Source: Branchinecta lynchi (taxonomy: Eukaryota > Arthropoda > Branchiopoda > Anostraca > Branchinectidae). From it: DNA of 64,000 bases. Under the pieces are notes generated by a model that saw nothing but the letters and a program-made list of their open reading frames with translations, was not told the DNA's origin and did not search any database. The translations under genes and the position numbers were made by a program. This document shows positions 44,684-55,451 of this stretch, in pieces. Numbering within the stretch: the first letter of the stretch is position 1; every line of letters begins with the position of its first letter. The stretch covers positions 15,542,518 to 15,606,517 of the forward strand of contig JAKZAP010000022.1 of assembly GCA_023053575.1 (NCBI GenBank), in the 5' to 3' direction.

Positions 44684-45110
44684 AAGTAAATAAATTATCT
44701 TTAACCCGCCATTTTCAAAAAGCGGAAGAAATGAAAGAAAATAAATAAAGCACATAAAGACACAGAAAAAGACACTTGATTTTCAATCTTCGGCCAGGAT
44801 GCAGTGGATAATGTCGTGCGCTGGTTGGGCCGTTGTCCATGATCTTTTATAGCGACGAGGAAACATCCAAAAGGGTAACACTTGCATCTTGAATTTTGAA
44901 CTTCTCCGTCAATGTTTGGTTATGACATAATTTCGACAAGTGGTGCAGGTGCTTTGCATATTTAAGATAACATGATCTCATCTTTTTAATCTCCTTTTTT
45001 CGCAGAACATGAGTGACACCAGAACGAAATAGTACAGAAGGAGCGCAGAAGTCGCAGTTGTTCTAAGTTTCCTTCCGACCGGAAGAAGACAGGTCGCCGC
45101 TCCTTCGTTT
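44684..45110 (-). mobile_element. LINE 3' fragment
   Basis: Starts at the 3' tail (GGTAAGTAAATAAATTATC) with the conserved 3' UTR blocks of 39208 and 53221, and runs into RT C-terminal coding (AGAACATGAGTGACACCAGA). 5'-truncated. Confidence 0.7.
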
Positions 45111-45483
45111 CTAATTATAACCCATATGCAAGATTTATCCTTTGGTAATATTCAATATTCAATTCAATATCATATATTCCCAAAATTCTGATCTAACAAA
45201 ATGCACGGGATTTGTCATACATGGTTAAAATTCTGTTAAGAACCCCAGGCCACTTGGCACACAATGGGACACCCAATTTCAAAATATTATCAGTGTCACA
45301 GACCCGCACACCGCAGCCTGTTTAATTTCTTAGTCAATTCTGGCGCTAGTGGCGATTTTTTTTCTCTTTTGCCTGTCAATTTTTTACAACGCTGATAACC
45401 AGTAAAAATAAAATAAAAATAAAGGTGGTTATCCGGCGAGATCCGACTCTGTGACTTTCGCTGGTAAGTCTCATCCAACTAAC

Positions 45484-45522
45484 CATTTTGGCTAGAACGG
45501 GTAGCAGAATATTCGCCGTTGC
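45484..45522 (-). pseudogene. Duplicated 3' end of the gene A SNT exon
   Basis: 39 bases identical or nearly so to the end of the exon at 46374-46567 (the ANILLPVLAKM end). There is no acceptor in front of it, and the donor is changed from GTGAGT to GTTAGT, so it is unlikely to be spliced. Confidence 0.75.
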
Positions 45523-45599
45523 TGTTAACCTATAACCTACGCCGTTAAGCTATTTGCAAGATTTATCCTTTTTTAACCCCACTTGGCACACAATAAGAC

Positions 45600-46237
45600 G
45601 GGATCGACTAAAACCAGGAAGGGCATACTAAAACGAGGAAGGTCATACTAAAACGAGGAAGGCTGTCGCCCGGATTAGCCGCACCGTTCCCTTCCTCTAT
45701 TTAGTATTATTTGAGGGGTCGGCAACTTTTCAAATTCAAAGTTCACCTTCCCTTAGTCGTTTTAGTATCCTGACATGGGTACGCATTAAGTTCAGTCAGG
45801 GGTCAGCAACTATAAAAATTGTAACTCACCTTTTCATTTCTCGTTCTGCCGGTAGGCGACTAACCAGGAAGGGCATACTAAAACGAGGAAGGGCATCCTA
45901 AAACCATGAAGGCTGTAGCCAGAATTCGCAGCACCGTTCCCTTGCTCTAGTAGTATTATTTGAGGGGTCGGCAACTTTTCAAATTCAAAGTTCACCATCC
46001 CTTCCTTGTTGTACTATCCTGAGGAAGAGAACGAGGAAGGGATGGTGAACTTTGAATTTGAAAAGTTGCCGACCCCTCAAAGAATACTAAATAGAGGAAG
46101 GGAACGGTGCTGCGAATTCTGGCAGCAGTCTTCCTGGTTTTAGGATGCCCTTCCTCGTTTTAGTATGCCCTTCCTGGTTTTAGTATGCCTTCCTGCTTTT
46201 CTCGCGTTCCCTTCCCTTCTTGGTTTTAGTCGATTCC
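45600..46237. mobile_element. TIR element GGGAWYCGACTAAAACC with 9-bp duplication
   Basis: CAATAAGAC flanks both sides (45591-45599 and 46238-46246). The ends read GGGATCGACTAAAACC and, inward from the right, GGGAATCGACTAAAACC. The arms are made of AAACGAGGAAGGGCATACTA-type tandem repeats, and the interior is itself inverted (AAGTTGCCGACCCCTCAAA and complement). The pre-insertion form is approximated by the paralogous copy at 45250-45275. The GGG ends, 9-bp duplication and repetitive arms resemble E1-E3 on a smaller scale. Confidence 0.82.
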
Positions 46238-46373
46238 CAATAAGACACCCAATTTCAAATATATTATCAGTGTCACAGCCCTGTACATCAGTTGCCTGTC
46301 AATTTTGTACAACGCTGTTAGTGGTTAGGTGGTCTTCTAGCGAGATCTTTTTGGTACTTCTCATCCAACTCAC

Positions 46374-46567
46374 CATTTTGGCTAGAACGGGTAGCAGAAT
46401 ATTCGCCGTTGCCGTGTTTGACGCAACTTCAGTCACGGTAGCTGTCATGATGCAGACAATGATTAAAATCGCAAAAAGCGGCAAGCTCCCGAGTCCTTCC
46501 AGTTGCTGCCCCAGCCAATCAGAGAGTCCAGATACCTTTGATGCGTCCGAGATAGCGAAGCCGCCAC
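46374..46567 (-). CDS. SLC13 cotransporter gene A, exon with SNT sodium-site motif
   Basis: Minus-strand exon of 194 nt (two bases plus 64 codons), acceptor CTCGTTTGTTAG, donor ATG|GTGAGT. With the last base of the previous exon it starts GGGFAISDASKVSGLSDW and ends VASNTATANILLPVLAKM. GGGFA and the SNT triplet are hallmarks of SLC13 transporters; in the characterised members the second SNT motif helps form a sodium and carboxylate site. The middle is a hydrophobic helix. Both junction phases agree with the neighbouring exons. Intact. Confidence 0.96.
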
Positions 46568-47111
46568 CTAACAAACGAGAGAACGTGTTAGAAAAATGGG
46601 TGTTCTTTAGTTTCGTTAATTGGTTCCAACAGATCTTGTTTATGATTTCTCTCTTTAAAGCACACTCTTACTAGAGATGGTCTTTTCCCTATAAAATGGA
46701 TCAGAAAAAATGTTTTCGAAAATACCATTACTTTCCACCTCTAAGTAGCGATTCTCTTGTTAACGCTTGCCGATTAGACCCAGCCTTCCTGCTGTCAGAC
46801 GCGGCGGCTGGGCGCAAAAGATTTGAAAACTGAACGTGCCTTGGTTAAAAAATGTAAAATTAAGCAAATAAGAAGTAATAAACAGAAGATTATCACATCC
46901 TTATATGTGAAAGAGTTGTTAGCGGACAATGAAGATTCCGGTAAACTTTTCGTTGTGTGACGGGAAAACTCGGCAAGGCTGAAAAAGCGCTAAAAATTCG
47001 TAGTTACGAAAGGAAACAATGGAGAAAGGTCAGGATTTTAGAAGCTTATAATTCCACGCATGGGAGCTAAGTATATTATAAAAGGCAGAATAAGCAAGAG
47101 GGGTCCTTTAA
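46568..47111 (-). other. Gene A intron, nothing recognised
   Basis: No repeat or exon identified. The 169-codon plus-strand frame at 46165-46674 is antisense to the SNT exon. Confidence 0.45.
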
Positions 47112-47272
47112 AGTGCGAACACACGATCAGGATTTCTCGTCCAGGTTTCCTGCACTTTCATCATCAAGTTGAAAAAGTTTCAACTTTTTCACATGGAAGT
47201 GATGATGGTGCCGAAAATCCGGGCAGGAATTCCAGTCCGGGAGCTCCCGATCCAGGTCGGTGTGTTCGCACT
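47112..47272. mobile_element. MITE, GCGAACACACGATC family (intact copy)
   Basis: The TIRs AGTGCGAACACACGATC and GGTGTGTTCGCACT enclose an inverted interior (TTGAAAAAGTTTCAACTTTT centre). 161 bp. Other copies are at 15902 and 40392. Confidence 0.8.
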
Positions 47273-49209
47273 ATTAGACATATTGCATCTCTGTTTCTTG
47301 TCAGTTCCCAAGGGATTTAAGTGGAGTCCGTTCAATACTCTATATGACTAAATCCGAATCATGCCGATGAACATAGGGAACAACAAGAAACGTCTCCCAA
47401 ACTAATCCTCAAAACTGACTCAAATCTAATGCAAACAAATCAATGACGTTTCTTGTGGTGATGTTTCTGGTTCTTCCGTCGGCACACGGCGTTTCATCGA
47501 CAGGACGAGTTAGTGATCGAGAGTATACCATAGCGATAAAAGTTTATGTCACCCGAACGTTGATTCAGATTCTATTTAAACTATTCAAACAGTAGCCTAT
47601 TTCTTGGGTACAGCTGTGGTGACGTTTCTGGCTCTTCGCTAGGCAGACGGCGATTCTTCATTGGCGCGAAGAGTTAGTCATCAAGAGTATCGTGGTCTTC
47701 ATAGTTAGGGACTCAAATATCGGATGTAGCAAATATCAGACGATATGGAATTTGCCAATATCTGACAATCTGACATTTTTAAGAATTCTTCTGACAGGCA
47801 GAAACATTTCTGGAACATTTTGTTATTGCAGTCGCTAAATTTCCAAGCAAGGATAGAAGTAGAAGCACGTAGAGGTACCACAAATACGAACGGGAAGATT
47901 CACAATAGTTTCGTTTTTGATCGAAGTTTGTTCGTCGTTCGCTTAGCCGTTGCTTAATTTCCGTTTTCGAACGCCGTCAAAGTTCATCGTTTGCTTAATT
48001 AGTGTTCTTACGACTCCGGTGATCCTTTTCCGTTCGACATTTCTTCGACGATCTCGTCGACGATTCAAGCAAACTTCGAACTTGCTAGCTCACGAAGACC
48101 GACGGAGAAACCGTGACCGGCGACCAAAATCGGTATTTAAGTAGAGACCTTTGACTTTGAAGGTAACTTCCAGGTTCGACCAAAATATATGAAAATCGAC
48201 TCTTTGCGAAAAGCGGAACTAGGCGTTAGTTGTGTTTTTTATCTGAGGTTTCAGCTCTCAATATACCCCTCAAATAATTCCTCTCAGATAAGTTCTTTTT
48301 TGGTCGCTAGGTGCGCTATCGTAAAGAAAACAATGACACGTTACTTCTTGGTGTACCTTTCTCCAGGTTTGTTTTTCTATTTTCAATTCCTCTTATCCCT
48401 AACCATGTTTAAAACTGTTTAAAATGCCTCTTTCCCCTCTTTTTGCTTCACACAACTTTGTTCTGTCAAGCGTCATCAAGTTTGTGATTTCTGGCTTCCG
48501 ACTTCAGTGCTGAGTGCTGAATGACTTTTCCACGGGACTAATGCGCGACTCGATATGAAGCGAAAGCCTAATCGCTTATTCACCTATCAGATAACTTATC
48601 CCCAGATCTCACGTGTGATTGTTCCTCTAGCGCGTCTGGCGGCAATTCGCCATCGGATTTTATGAAGGACGTATCCTCGCTTCGCGATTCTCGTCTAAAT
48701 TACCGTTTTTACTGTTCTCGCTTCTCCATGCTCGCTTTTGACAAAAACAATAGTTTTGCCACTCTTTATTTTTTTTTTTTTTTTTTTTTTAAATCCATAG
48801 CCATAATTTAACTTTAAAAAAAAAAAAAAAAAAAAAATCACATTTCGTACTTTTTGTGGCTACTCCTCCTTCCCTCAGTGACGTTAATGTTAATCTATTT
48901 TTACACACTTTTAACTAGTTACGTCACTTAACGCCACTCTTTATAACCTTTTTATATGGGTTGAATAAATCGAGAGTTAACCATCGCAGCAACTTCTCGC
49001 TTCTGCAGAATCGTGAAGCTCCGTTCTCACTTCTGACAAAAGCACAAAAAAAGAGAATTGGCTTCATCTGAATGAATAGAAGAATGGCAAGGAGAAATGA
49101 GATAAAGAACTAATATCGCATTTTCATCGGTCCTTCAAGCGTATTTCAGTGAATAAGTGATGGGTCAGTAGATTGTCACCTTTTTCTATAGAACTGCAAA
49201 TGCACTTAC
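47273..49209. other. Gene A intron with minor repeats
   Basis: Two related stretches (about 47440-47530 and 47610-47700) share GTGGTGA.GTTTCTGG.TCTTC. A T run (48768-48790) faces an A run (48816-48836). No gene; frames at 47950-48144 and 48189-48422 lack support. Confidence 0.4.
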
Positions 49210-49296
49210 CTAAGAGCAATACTAGTCCCCAAGGAATTTTTTCTTGGCAAACGTTCCAGTTGACCAATGCCTGGCCGGCCTTAACCTTCCCAGTCG
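49210..49296 (-). CDS. SLC13 cotransporter gene A, exon before GGGFA
   Basis: Minus-strand exon of 87 nt (phase 1 in, phase 1 out), acceptor ATTTCTTTCAG, donor TTAG|GTAAGT. Encodes ATGKVKAGQALVNWNV followed by QEKIPWGLVLLLG; the W..V.EK.PW...LLLG motif precedes GGGFA in SLC13 transporters. Its last base completes the first Gly of GGGFA with the exon at 46567. Small size is usual for this region. Confidence 0.93.
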
Positions 49297-49935
49297 CTGA
49301 AAGAAATAATCGAGTCAGCGCTACTCCCAAACTGGTCATGGCGTTTCGCCACGGTCGGGCAAATAGGGTCTCTGGTACATAGCAAAATAACACTAGCTAG
49401 TATCGCTAAGACTTGAAAGAAGTGACACACACTGGAATAGCAGCGACACTAGCGGTAGTGAACCTCCATTCTGAAACTCAATTGGTCGTGTACTAGCGCC
49501 GGTTCGAATAACTTCACTTCAACTTAACTTCAAAAAGATACAACATCCCCTGTTTCCTCGATGTATGCAGACCCATCTTAGCTTTACTAGAAACTTCTAA
49601 ACCCGCAAGTTAGTTTCGGTTTAGATGCTGCAAGCGTAATGGGTGGCGCTATGGGTATGGCCCGTGTGCGAAGCAACGAAAGCATATGTCTTGGCGGTGC
49701 TCCCTAGTGTTATTTTCTCTGATTTGGTAGGTCCTCGAATCCAATTTAGTAAGCCCAAAGTCTTGTATCTCTACCAGTCTAGTCTAGTATGCCAAAGTCG
49801 CGTTTTTTCGGATGCACACTGTTAGAAGTTCCATAATGGAACTTTAACAGTCCCCTCTCATGGGGCTTATTCTTCCGTTTGACTCTTAAGCAAAATTTGT
49901 TATTATTTGTTGTGTTTTCCCTGGCAACACAAGTA
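49297..49935 (-). other. Gene A intron
   Basis: It has CACACTGTTAGAAGTTCC / GGAACTTTAACAG (49816-49850), a tiny inverted remnant possibly related to the MITE at 50371, followed by a phrase shared with the LINE tail at 29450. Nothing else. Confidence 0.4.
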
Positions 49936-50297
49936 TGCACAGTTTCGGCGGACAGAATTTTTTTTTTTTTTTTTATTTATCGTTAAACACCATCAAATAT
50001 AAATTTTCATGGCGGATGGCGGACAATTGTCGGCGGACAGCACTTGGGATGCAATCTGTTGTGATTTCGAAAAGATTACACATTGAATTTTATGCATAAA
50101 AAGCTTTGCCAGGAACAGCAGAAAAATAGCCGAAAAGTATCTACTGACTTTTGTGTTTATCGTCATGATATCGGAAAAGCCAGCAGTTGCTTTTTCGGCC
50201 TTTTTTCAGACACTGCTTTTATGCATAACATTTAATGAATAACGTTTTCAAAATCACAACAGATTATATCCCAAGTGTTGTCTGTTGAAACTGTGCA
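49936..50297. mobile_element. TIR element, TGCACAGTTTC ends
   Basis: TGCACAGTTTCGGCGGACAG on the left and its imperfect complement on the right (TGTCTGTTGAAACTGTGCA). The inner blocks CACTTGGGATGCAATCTGTT and complement, and TTATGCATAA, are symmetric. 362 bp. Confidence 0.7.
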
Positions 50298-50370
50298 TCT
50301 TCCTAGCACTTCTTGAAGTGCCTCAACTCGAGAACAGTGGACCAACAGACTGACCGAAAAGTGATCGGTG

Positions 50371-50729
50371 CACTGTCAGAAGTTCCAGAACGGATAACAC
50401 GAGGATGCGAGGTTTCAATAGATACTGCATAACAGAGAAAACATTGGAGGTTATCTGTTGTGCTTGCAAACGTTATGCATGAAATGTTATGCATAAAAAG
50501 CTATGTTAGGAAGAGCCTAAAAAGTATCACTTATTTTATTCCTTATCGTCATGATGTCTGAAAACTGAGCAGATAGTTTTTGGCGGTTTTTCGGTTCTTC
50601 CTGAATGGTAACACTTATCATGCATAACATTTTGAAACAGAACAGATAACATCCGAAGTGTTATCTTTTACGCATTATCTGTCGATACTGCGCATCCTCG
50701 TGTTATCTGTTATGAAACTTCTGACAGTG
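50371..50729. mobile_element. TIR element, CACTGTCAGAAGTTCC ends
   Basis: CACTGTCAGAAGTTCCAGAA and inverted CTTCTGACAGTG at the ends; a second inverted block GGATAACACGAGGATGCG lies just inside. The centre has ATGCATAA words in common with the element at 49936. 359 bp. Confidence 0.75.
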
Positions 50730-50951
50730 TATATGGCACTTGAGCGAAGCTGCAAGGAGACTACGATGAAATCTCGCGCGCGAAAATCGCATTGCACGGT
50801 ACCTGGCGTTTGGTCTTTCGTGATATGCGTAGTCTGCCGATGATTTACATAACGATCGGTCGAAACGTCATCAGAGCGACCGCTTCAACTCCAGACCAAC
50901 CGCTAGAAACCGCAATTATCACGACTAAAGAGTTTCATTGTATGCGTGTTA

Positions 50952-51510
50952 GTCCCCGAAGCCGGCGGCGGCGGAGTGAATTTGGGTGGTCGGCGGCGCG
51001 CCGCTGGAAAGTTATCGGCGGCGCGCCGCTGATTAATCGGCGTTTGCTCTATTTTTAGCATTTTTTTTTTATTATATTTCAATTCTCCAGCAACTTTTCA
51101 ACTTCTTCACCACAAAGCGTTGTTAAGTCTTCCCGATTATTCTCGGATTCGAGGAAAAGTTCGGTAGTAAGTGCCTTCGATGACACATTTGTGGGTCCGA
51201 ACCGCATCCGATGGTGGGATGGAAGGAGGGGGCTAGGCAACATGCATAGGAGCCAAATGGATGGAAGGATTGGGATGAAACTTGGATTGTGCAAAGGTAA
51301 CAGGTCCAAGCAGGATATGTATCCTGCACTGCTGCCACAAGCGCAGACTCTTTCTGTTAGTGCACGCTGGTGATAAAATCAGAATGACATAATGGACCCT
51401 TGGGAGGATAAAGCTCCATGGAAAGAAAATCAGATACATTTCACTTAAAAATATTCGGCGTCAGAATTGTACCGGCGGGCCGCCGCCGACTTTCGGCGCG
51501 GCTTCGGGGA
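50952..51510. mobile_element. GC-ended TIR element with TTA duplication
   Basis: Ends GTCCCCGAAGCCG and CGGCTTCGGGGA in inverted orientation with long GGCGGCGCGCC-rich arms. TTA flanks both sides (50949-50951, 51511-51513), the target-site type of PIF/Harbinger elements. The same GC-rich arms occur in the tandem units at 2672-3250. The interior has no recognised protein. Confidence 0.68.
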
Positions 51511-51529
51511 TTAATGGGTGTTTCCTTCC

Positions 51530-51905
51530 TTTCCGATACTAATTCATCCATTTTATTTTGCTGTGGTGTCGCACATGTTCTAAAGGAAGTAGGAGTGGCA
51601 GAAGATGAGAAGATGCTATTTTAAGTATGCGAAGCACCTGCTTTATTTGCCAACGTTCTGCCACAGCCCCATGCTAACGGAGCGTTTCCAAGTTAAAGAT
51701 GCAAGCGTAACACTTTTGGAAATTTCGTCGGCTCTGCCAAAAATCATGGACAACAAGGCCCATCCAGCACATGACACTCTACATTCTTTTCTGGCCAATG
51801 AAAGAAACATTGTATATTGTATTTATTGTGTTTCATTTAATTCTTTTATTTATTTTACATACTCCGATTTTCAAATTGCGGGTCAGAAATAAATTACTTA
51901 CTTAC
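51530..51905 (+). mobile_element. LINE 3' fragment
   Basis: Plus-strand frame 51605-51892 begins MRRCYFKYAKHLLYLPTF, nearly the same as the end of the minus-strand RT fragment at 53454 (MRSCYFKYAKHLLHL). The 3' end is GAAATAAATTACTTACTTAC, the (TTAC)n tail of this family. Confidence 0.75.
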
Positions 51906-52185
51906 TTCCTATATCTATGGACTGGTCTCGACTGTTCAAAGCGTGTGTTAGTCTGTACTGAGAAAAATGTGACACGTGCATTCAATGTAGTGAAATGCAA
52001 AAACAGGCTACCACAGATAACAGATCAATATGGTGGATTACATTATTTGTTTGTTTGCTATTGAAAAATGACAAGGTTCATCTTAAAGGTGAAAAAAAAA
52101 CAAAACAACAACACGAGTTTGCTCGGTCAGACTCTCTTTAAGATGCAGTTCTATATTGGATAGTTCTAGATCTAGAGCAGTAGAG

Positions 52186-52879
52186 GGGACCGACTAAAAG
52201 GAGGCACGGCACGGAACGACGTCGTGGAGGAGGCACGAGTACTAAAAAGAGGCATGAGAACAAAAAGTGCCCTTTCAGTCTTCAGATTGAGGGCCAGGAA
52301 CAATGTTTAAAGGACACCTGAACAATGAAACCATACTTGAACACACCATGGAGAATGCATTTACAGACATGGCCACGGAGAGCATTCTTCTCCTGAGCGT
52401 GACGTTTTCAAAATAGGGATGTTCGTTTCCGGAGGTTGCACATACAGACTCCAAGACAAAAAGCGCAATTCACTCGAATCTTGTACAGCGCTGGCCGGAT
52501 CGTATTTGAATTTCTTGTAGGTATACGTTTGGGCTTAACTGGTAAAAAAAATATTGAAAAGAAGGGTTGATTGGGGATATTTGTTCATTTCTAAAATTGT
52601 TCGGTACTGAAATAAGGACAGATGCAAAATGGAGCAAAAATCATAGCTTGGAAACAGCATTTCATATCTGGATTGGGTTTTCTGCAGGTAATGTTAACGG
52701 AAGTCATACAGATAGGGATGATACTTGGTACTCTTCTGTCAGGTCTCATTTAAACATTTCTTCTTTTAAGCTCTGGAGTTGCGAACTCTCACTTACTTGT
52801 CTACTTCTACTATTCACTAATCTTTTTTTTTATTACTCGTGCCTCCTGTGCTATGCCGTGTCTCATTTTAGTCGATCAT
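52186..52879. mobile_element. TIR element GGGACCGACTAAAAGG with 9-bp duplication
   Basis: GCAGTAGAG (52177-52185) and GCCGTAGAG (52880-52888) flank the element with one mismatch. The left end reads GGGACCGACTAAAAGGAGGC; the right end inward is ATGATCGACTAAAATGAGAC. It contains the dispersed repeat shared with 13411-13728. Related in end sequence to the element at 45600. Confidence 0.68.
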
Positions 52880-53220
52880 GCCGTAGAGGGCTGGAGGATG
52901 CATGCCTGGTAAATCACCTTAAGTGTAGTACGGCCCGATCTTCTCTTTTTCGAACCCATAAAAGGGCAGATCATTCACGAAATTTCAACAATAAATTTTC
53001 CAGTTGGAAGCACTGTAACCTACACAAACTGCGGCTGAAAAGCATAACATAAATATTATTGGTATTATGTAAGAACATAATGCACATCCATGCGCTAGAT
53101 GTTACCAAACTTGTTCCGACAGCAGTATGTTTACATCAGTTATTTCTTTAACCCAGATTTTCTTTTACACTGTTTTATCATTACTGGTTATGCTTCTCTA
53201 ACATATTTCGGGAAAAGTAA

Positions 53221-54790
53221 GTACGTAAGTAAGTACTTTATTTATGACCCGCCATTTTGAAAAGGCGGAGTAAATGAAGAAAATAAAGAACATAAACAAA
53301 ACACATAAACACACAGAAAAGACACTTAATTTTCAATCCTCGGTCAGGAAGCAGTGGACGAGGTCGTGCGCTGGTTGAGCCCTGTTGTCCATGATTTCTG
53401 AAAGCGATGAGGAAACATCCAAAAGGGTAACACTTGCATCTTGAATTTCTCCCTCATGTATGGTTATGACATAATTTCGACAAGTGGAGCAGGTGCTTCG
53501 CATATTTAAAATAACATGATCTCATTTTTTTAATCTCCTTCTTTCGCAGAACATGATTGACGCCAGAACGAAATAGTATAGAAGGAGCGCAGACGGTGCT
53601 GTACAAATTTCCCAAAGCTTTACGATTATAGCGCCCCCGGTTGGGGACGATGCGCCCATAGGCGCTACGGATTGACTTATAAACTTCTTGAACAACCGAA
53701 GAGCAAAATTTTGACAATGAAGATTTGAACGTTATGCCGAGCCACCGTAGAGAGTCTGTTGATTTGACGATGAACGATCCAAGAGATATAGAAGCTTTGG
53801 ATGCATTCGAACCATTTGACGAAGGGTTGAAATGTAGGTACTCACATTTTGACACGTTAACTTCAAGGCCAGTTTTAAGAAGTTCCGACGACAGCTTACT
53901 TGCAATTTTTGTGAGTGTGGATCGGCTACGGCTTACTACGAGCAAGTCGTCCGCGTAGGCTATGTAACTAAAGGCATAGTTTTTATAGAAGTAAGCAGGA
54001 TGCAAAGAATCGAGAAAAGGAGATATGGCCAATTTGAAGATGTAGGGAGATAAGACTCCCACTTGGCGAACACCAGTTTGGACAGGAATACTCTCTGACA
54101 AGTTACCTTGCCACTTGAACCTTACTAAAGAATGACCATACCAAATTATCAGATAGACAACAGACAGATTCAGAGAAAATGAGAGAAAATAGGGCCTGAG
54201 AATGCGTTTTATGGTCAAAAGCACCAGGTATATCATAGAACATATATGTATAGAAGATTTGTCGCGGGTAGAATGTTTCATCATTTTTGTCAGTATGTGA
54301 TGAGCGTGCGCACAACTGGCGCTCGAACGGAATCCAGGCTGCATTGAACCAAAGCGACATTTATCTACTATTTCTGGAAGAAGGACGTATTCCAGGATTT
54401 TGCTTATGGTACAAGAAACTGTAATTGGCCGATAGCTTTTGCAAAGGCCCGCGTCTTTCCCTCGCTTAATCACCGATGTCATAGTACCCAAGAGGAAACT
54501 ATTCTAAACCAAACCCTGGCAGAAAATTTTTTTGAAATAGCAGCTGAAGGTGTTGTGTTAAAGCTGGACACTAAATTTTGAAAAAATCGGCACTAAGGCC
54601 ATCAGAATCTGTAGAACCAGTTCTTCTTAATTTTCGGAAATTTCGATGGAAGAACGATGAATCGGTATGAATCAGCGCTCGACTGAGTAACACCTCAGGG
54701 TGCGTGCCGCTGCTCCGGAATAAGTTAGTGACTGATCCATGAAATGAATTGAAATGCCGGATGCTAGCGATCATATTGTGGAAAATATAA
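53221..54790 (-). mobile_element. LINE fragment with reverse transcriptase domain, decayed
   Basis: The minus-strand frame 54491-53454 (345 codons) covers much of an RT: YRPITVSCTISKILE, MQPGFRSSASCAHAH, SYIAYADDLLVVSR (the catalytic YADD), and the thumb-like end CYFKYAKHLLHL. The region with the first catalytic Asp (DIPGAFDHK) is read only in another frame (54360-54103), so at least one frameshift breaks it. Further upstream RTGSTDSDGLSADFFK (54774-54571) is in a third segment. The 3' UTR and TAAG-type tail at 53221 match 39208 and 44684. Clade uncertain (CR1/Jockey-like). Source of several 3' fragments in the window. Confidence 0.88.
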
Positions 54791-54995
54791 TGCGAAACTA
54801 GCTATTGTGGATGACCATTTAAGGATTGGATTAACCGTCTTGCTGGCTGTTGCTGAGTTGCGCCTACGAAGATTGTTGGAGCTTGTGGTGTGAGCCGTGC
54901 TCTCAATTAACGGCTCTGCGTACAGCACGTTCACACCGACGTGGGTAAAATTTTTGGTGGCTGTTCCGGCAAGAAAGCGTATTTTTCATCTTGTC

Positions 54996-55451
54996 ATGGG
55001 TCGCCGAAGAAAGGTAGCCAAGCAGGACCAGATTGCGGATACAGGAGAGGCTCTCGATGGAAATGTTTTAAACTCTACTTTGTCTTCCGAGGGTAGTTCT
55101 TTGAATCAAACTTCACTGAAGAGTTTAGCTGAGAACTTTTCACAAATGCTTACGTTTGTCCGGGAGAACTGTAGAAAGCTTGACAATATCAATGCTAAAC
55201 TGTTTTCTCTCGAAAGTAAAGTGCAATCTGTTGAGGCTGTCCAGTCTGTGCTTCAAGAAGATACGAGTAGGTTGGATACGACAGTTACAGCATTGCAAAG
55301 TGAAATTGTTAGTCTGAAGGGCCAGCTTAATGTGATTACAGGTGCAGCTGAATCATATGCTGTTAAGAATACGGAATTATCCCATCGTTTAACGTCGCTC
55401 GAATACAGGCACACCGAGAACAAATTTCCCCCGTTCCGGTATTTTCTGTGA
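54996..55451 (+). CDS. LINE ORF1, coiled-coil protein (frameshifted)
   Basis: The likely start is the Met of MGRRRKVAKQDQ at 54996; the open frame extends upstream to 54897 without features. A basic N-terminus is followed by a heptad-patterned stretch (about residues 55-145, e.g. LESKVQSVEAVQSVLQ and ALQSEIVSLKGQL), as in LINE ORF1 proteins that trimerise and bind RNA. The frame closes at 55451, but continuation is visible in another frame from 55448 (FKVNVGSQDIKVSILLKGK), so a frameshift probably truncates it. Confidence 0.7.
   Translation: MGRRRKVAKQDQIADTGEALDGNVLNSTLSSEGSSLNQTSLKSLAENFSQMLTFVRENCRKLDNINAKLFSLESKVQSVEAVQSVLQEDTSRLDTTVTALQSEIVSLKGQLNVITGAAESYAVKNTELSHRLTSLEYRHTENKFPPFRYFL

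Larger units (their letters stand above)
45124..46430. repeat. Tandem segmental duplication within gene A
   Basis: Unit 1 (about 45124-45545) and unit 2 (about 45549-46415, enlarged by a 638-bp insertion) share GCAAGATTTATCCTTT, CACTTGGCACACAAT, CAATTTCAAA.TATTATCAG and CATTTTGGCTAGAACGGGTA. Each copy contains the 3' end of the SNT-motif exon; only unit 2 joins the complete exon. Confidence 0.75.

Noticed and set aside
46165..46674. 169-codon plus-strand open frame
   Set aside because: It is antisense to the well-supported SLC13 exon 46374-46567 and to the TIR element beside it.
53725..53958. 77-codon plus-strand frame
   Set aside because: It is antisense to the reverse transcriptase region of the minus-strand LINE fragment.
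54897..54995. N-terminal extension of LINE ORF1
   Set aside because: The extra 33 codons have no ORF1 features, whereas the Met at 54996 starts a basic segment usual for ORF1 proteins.
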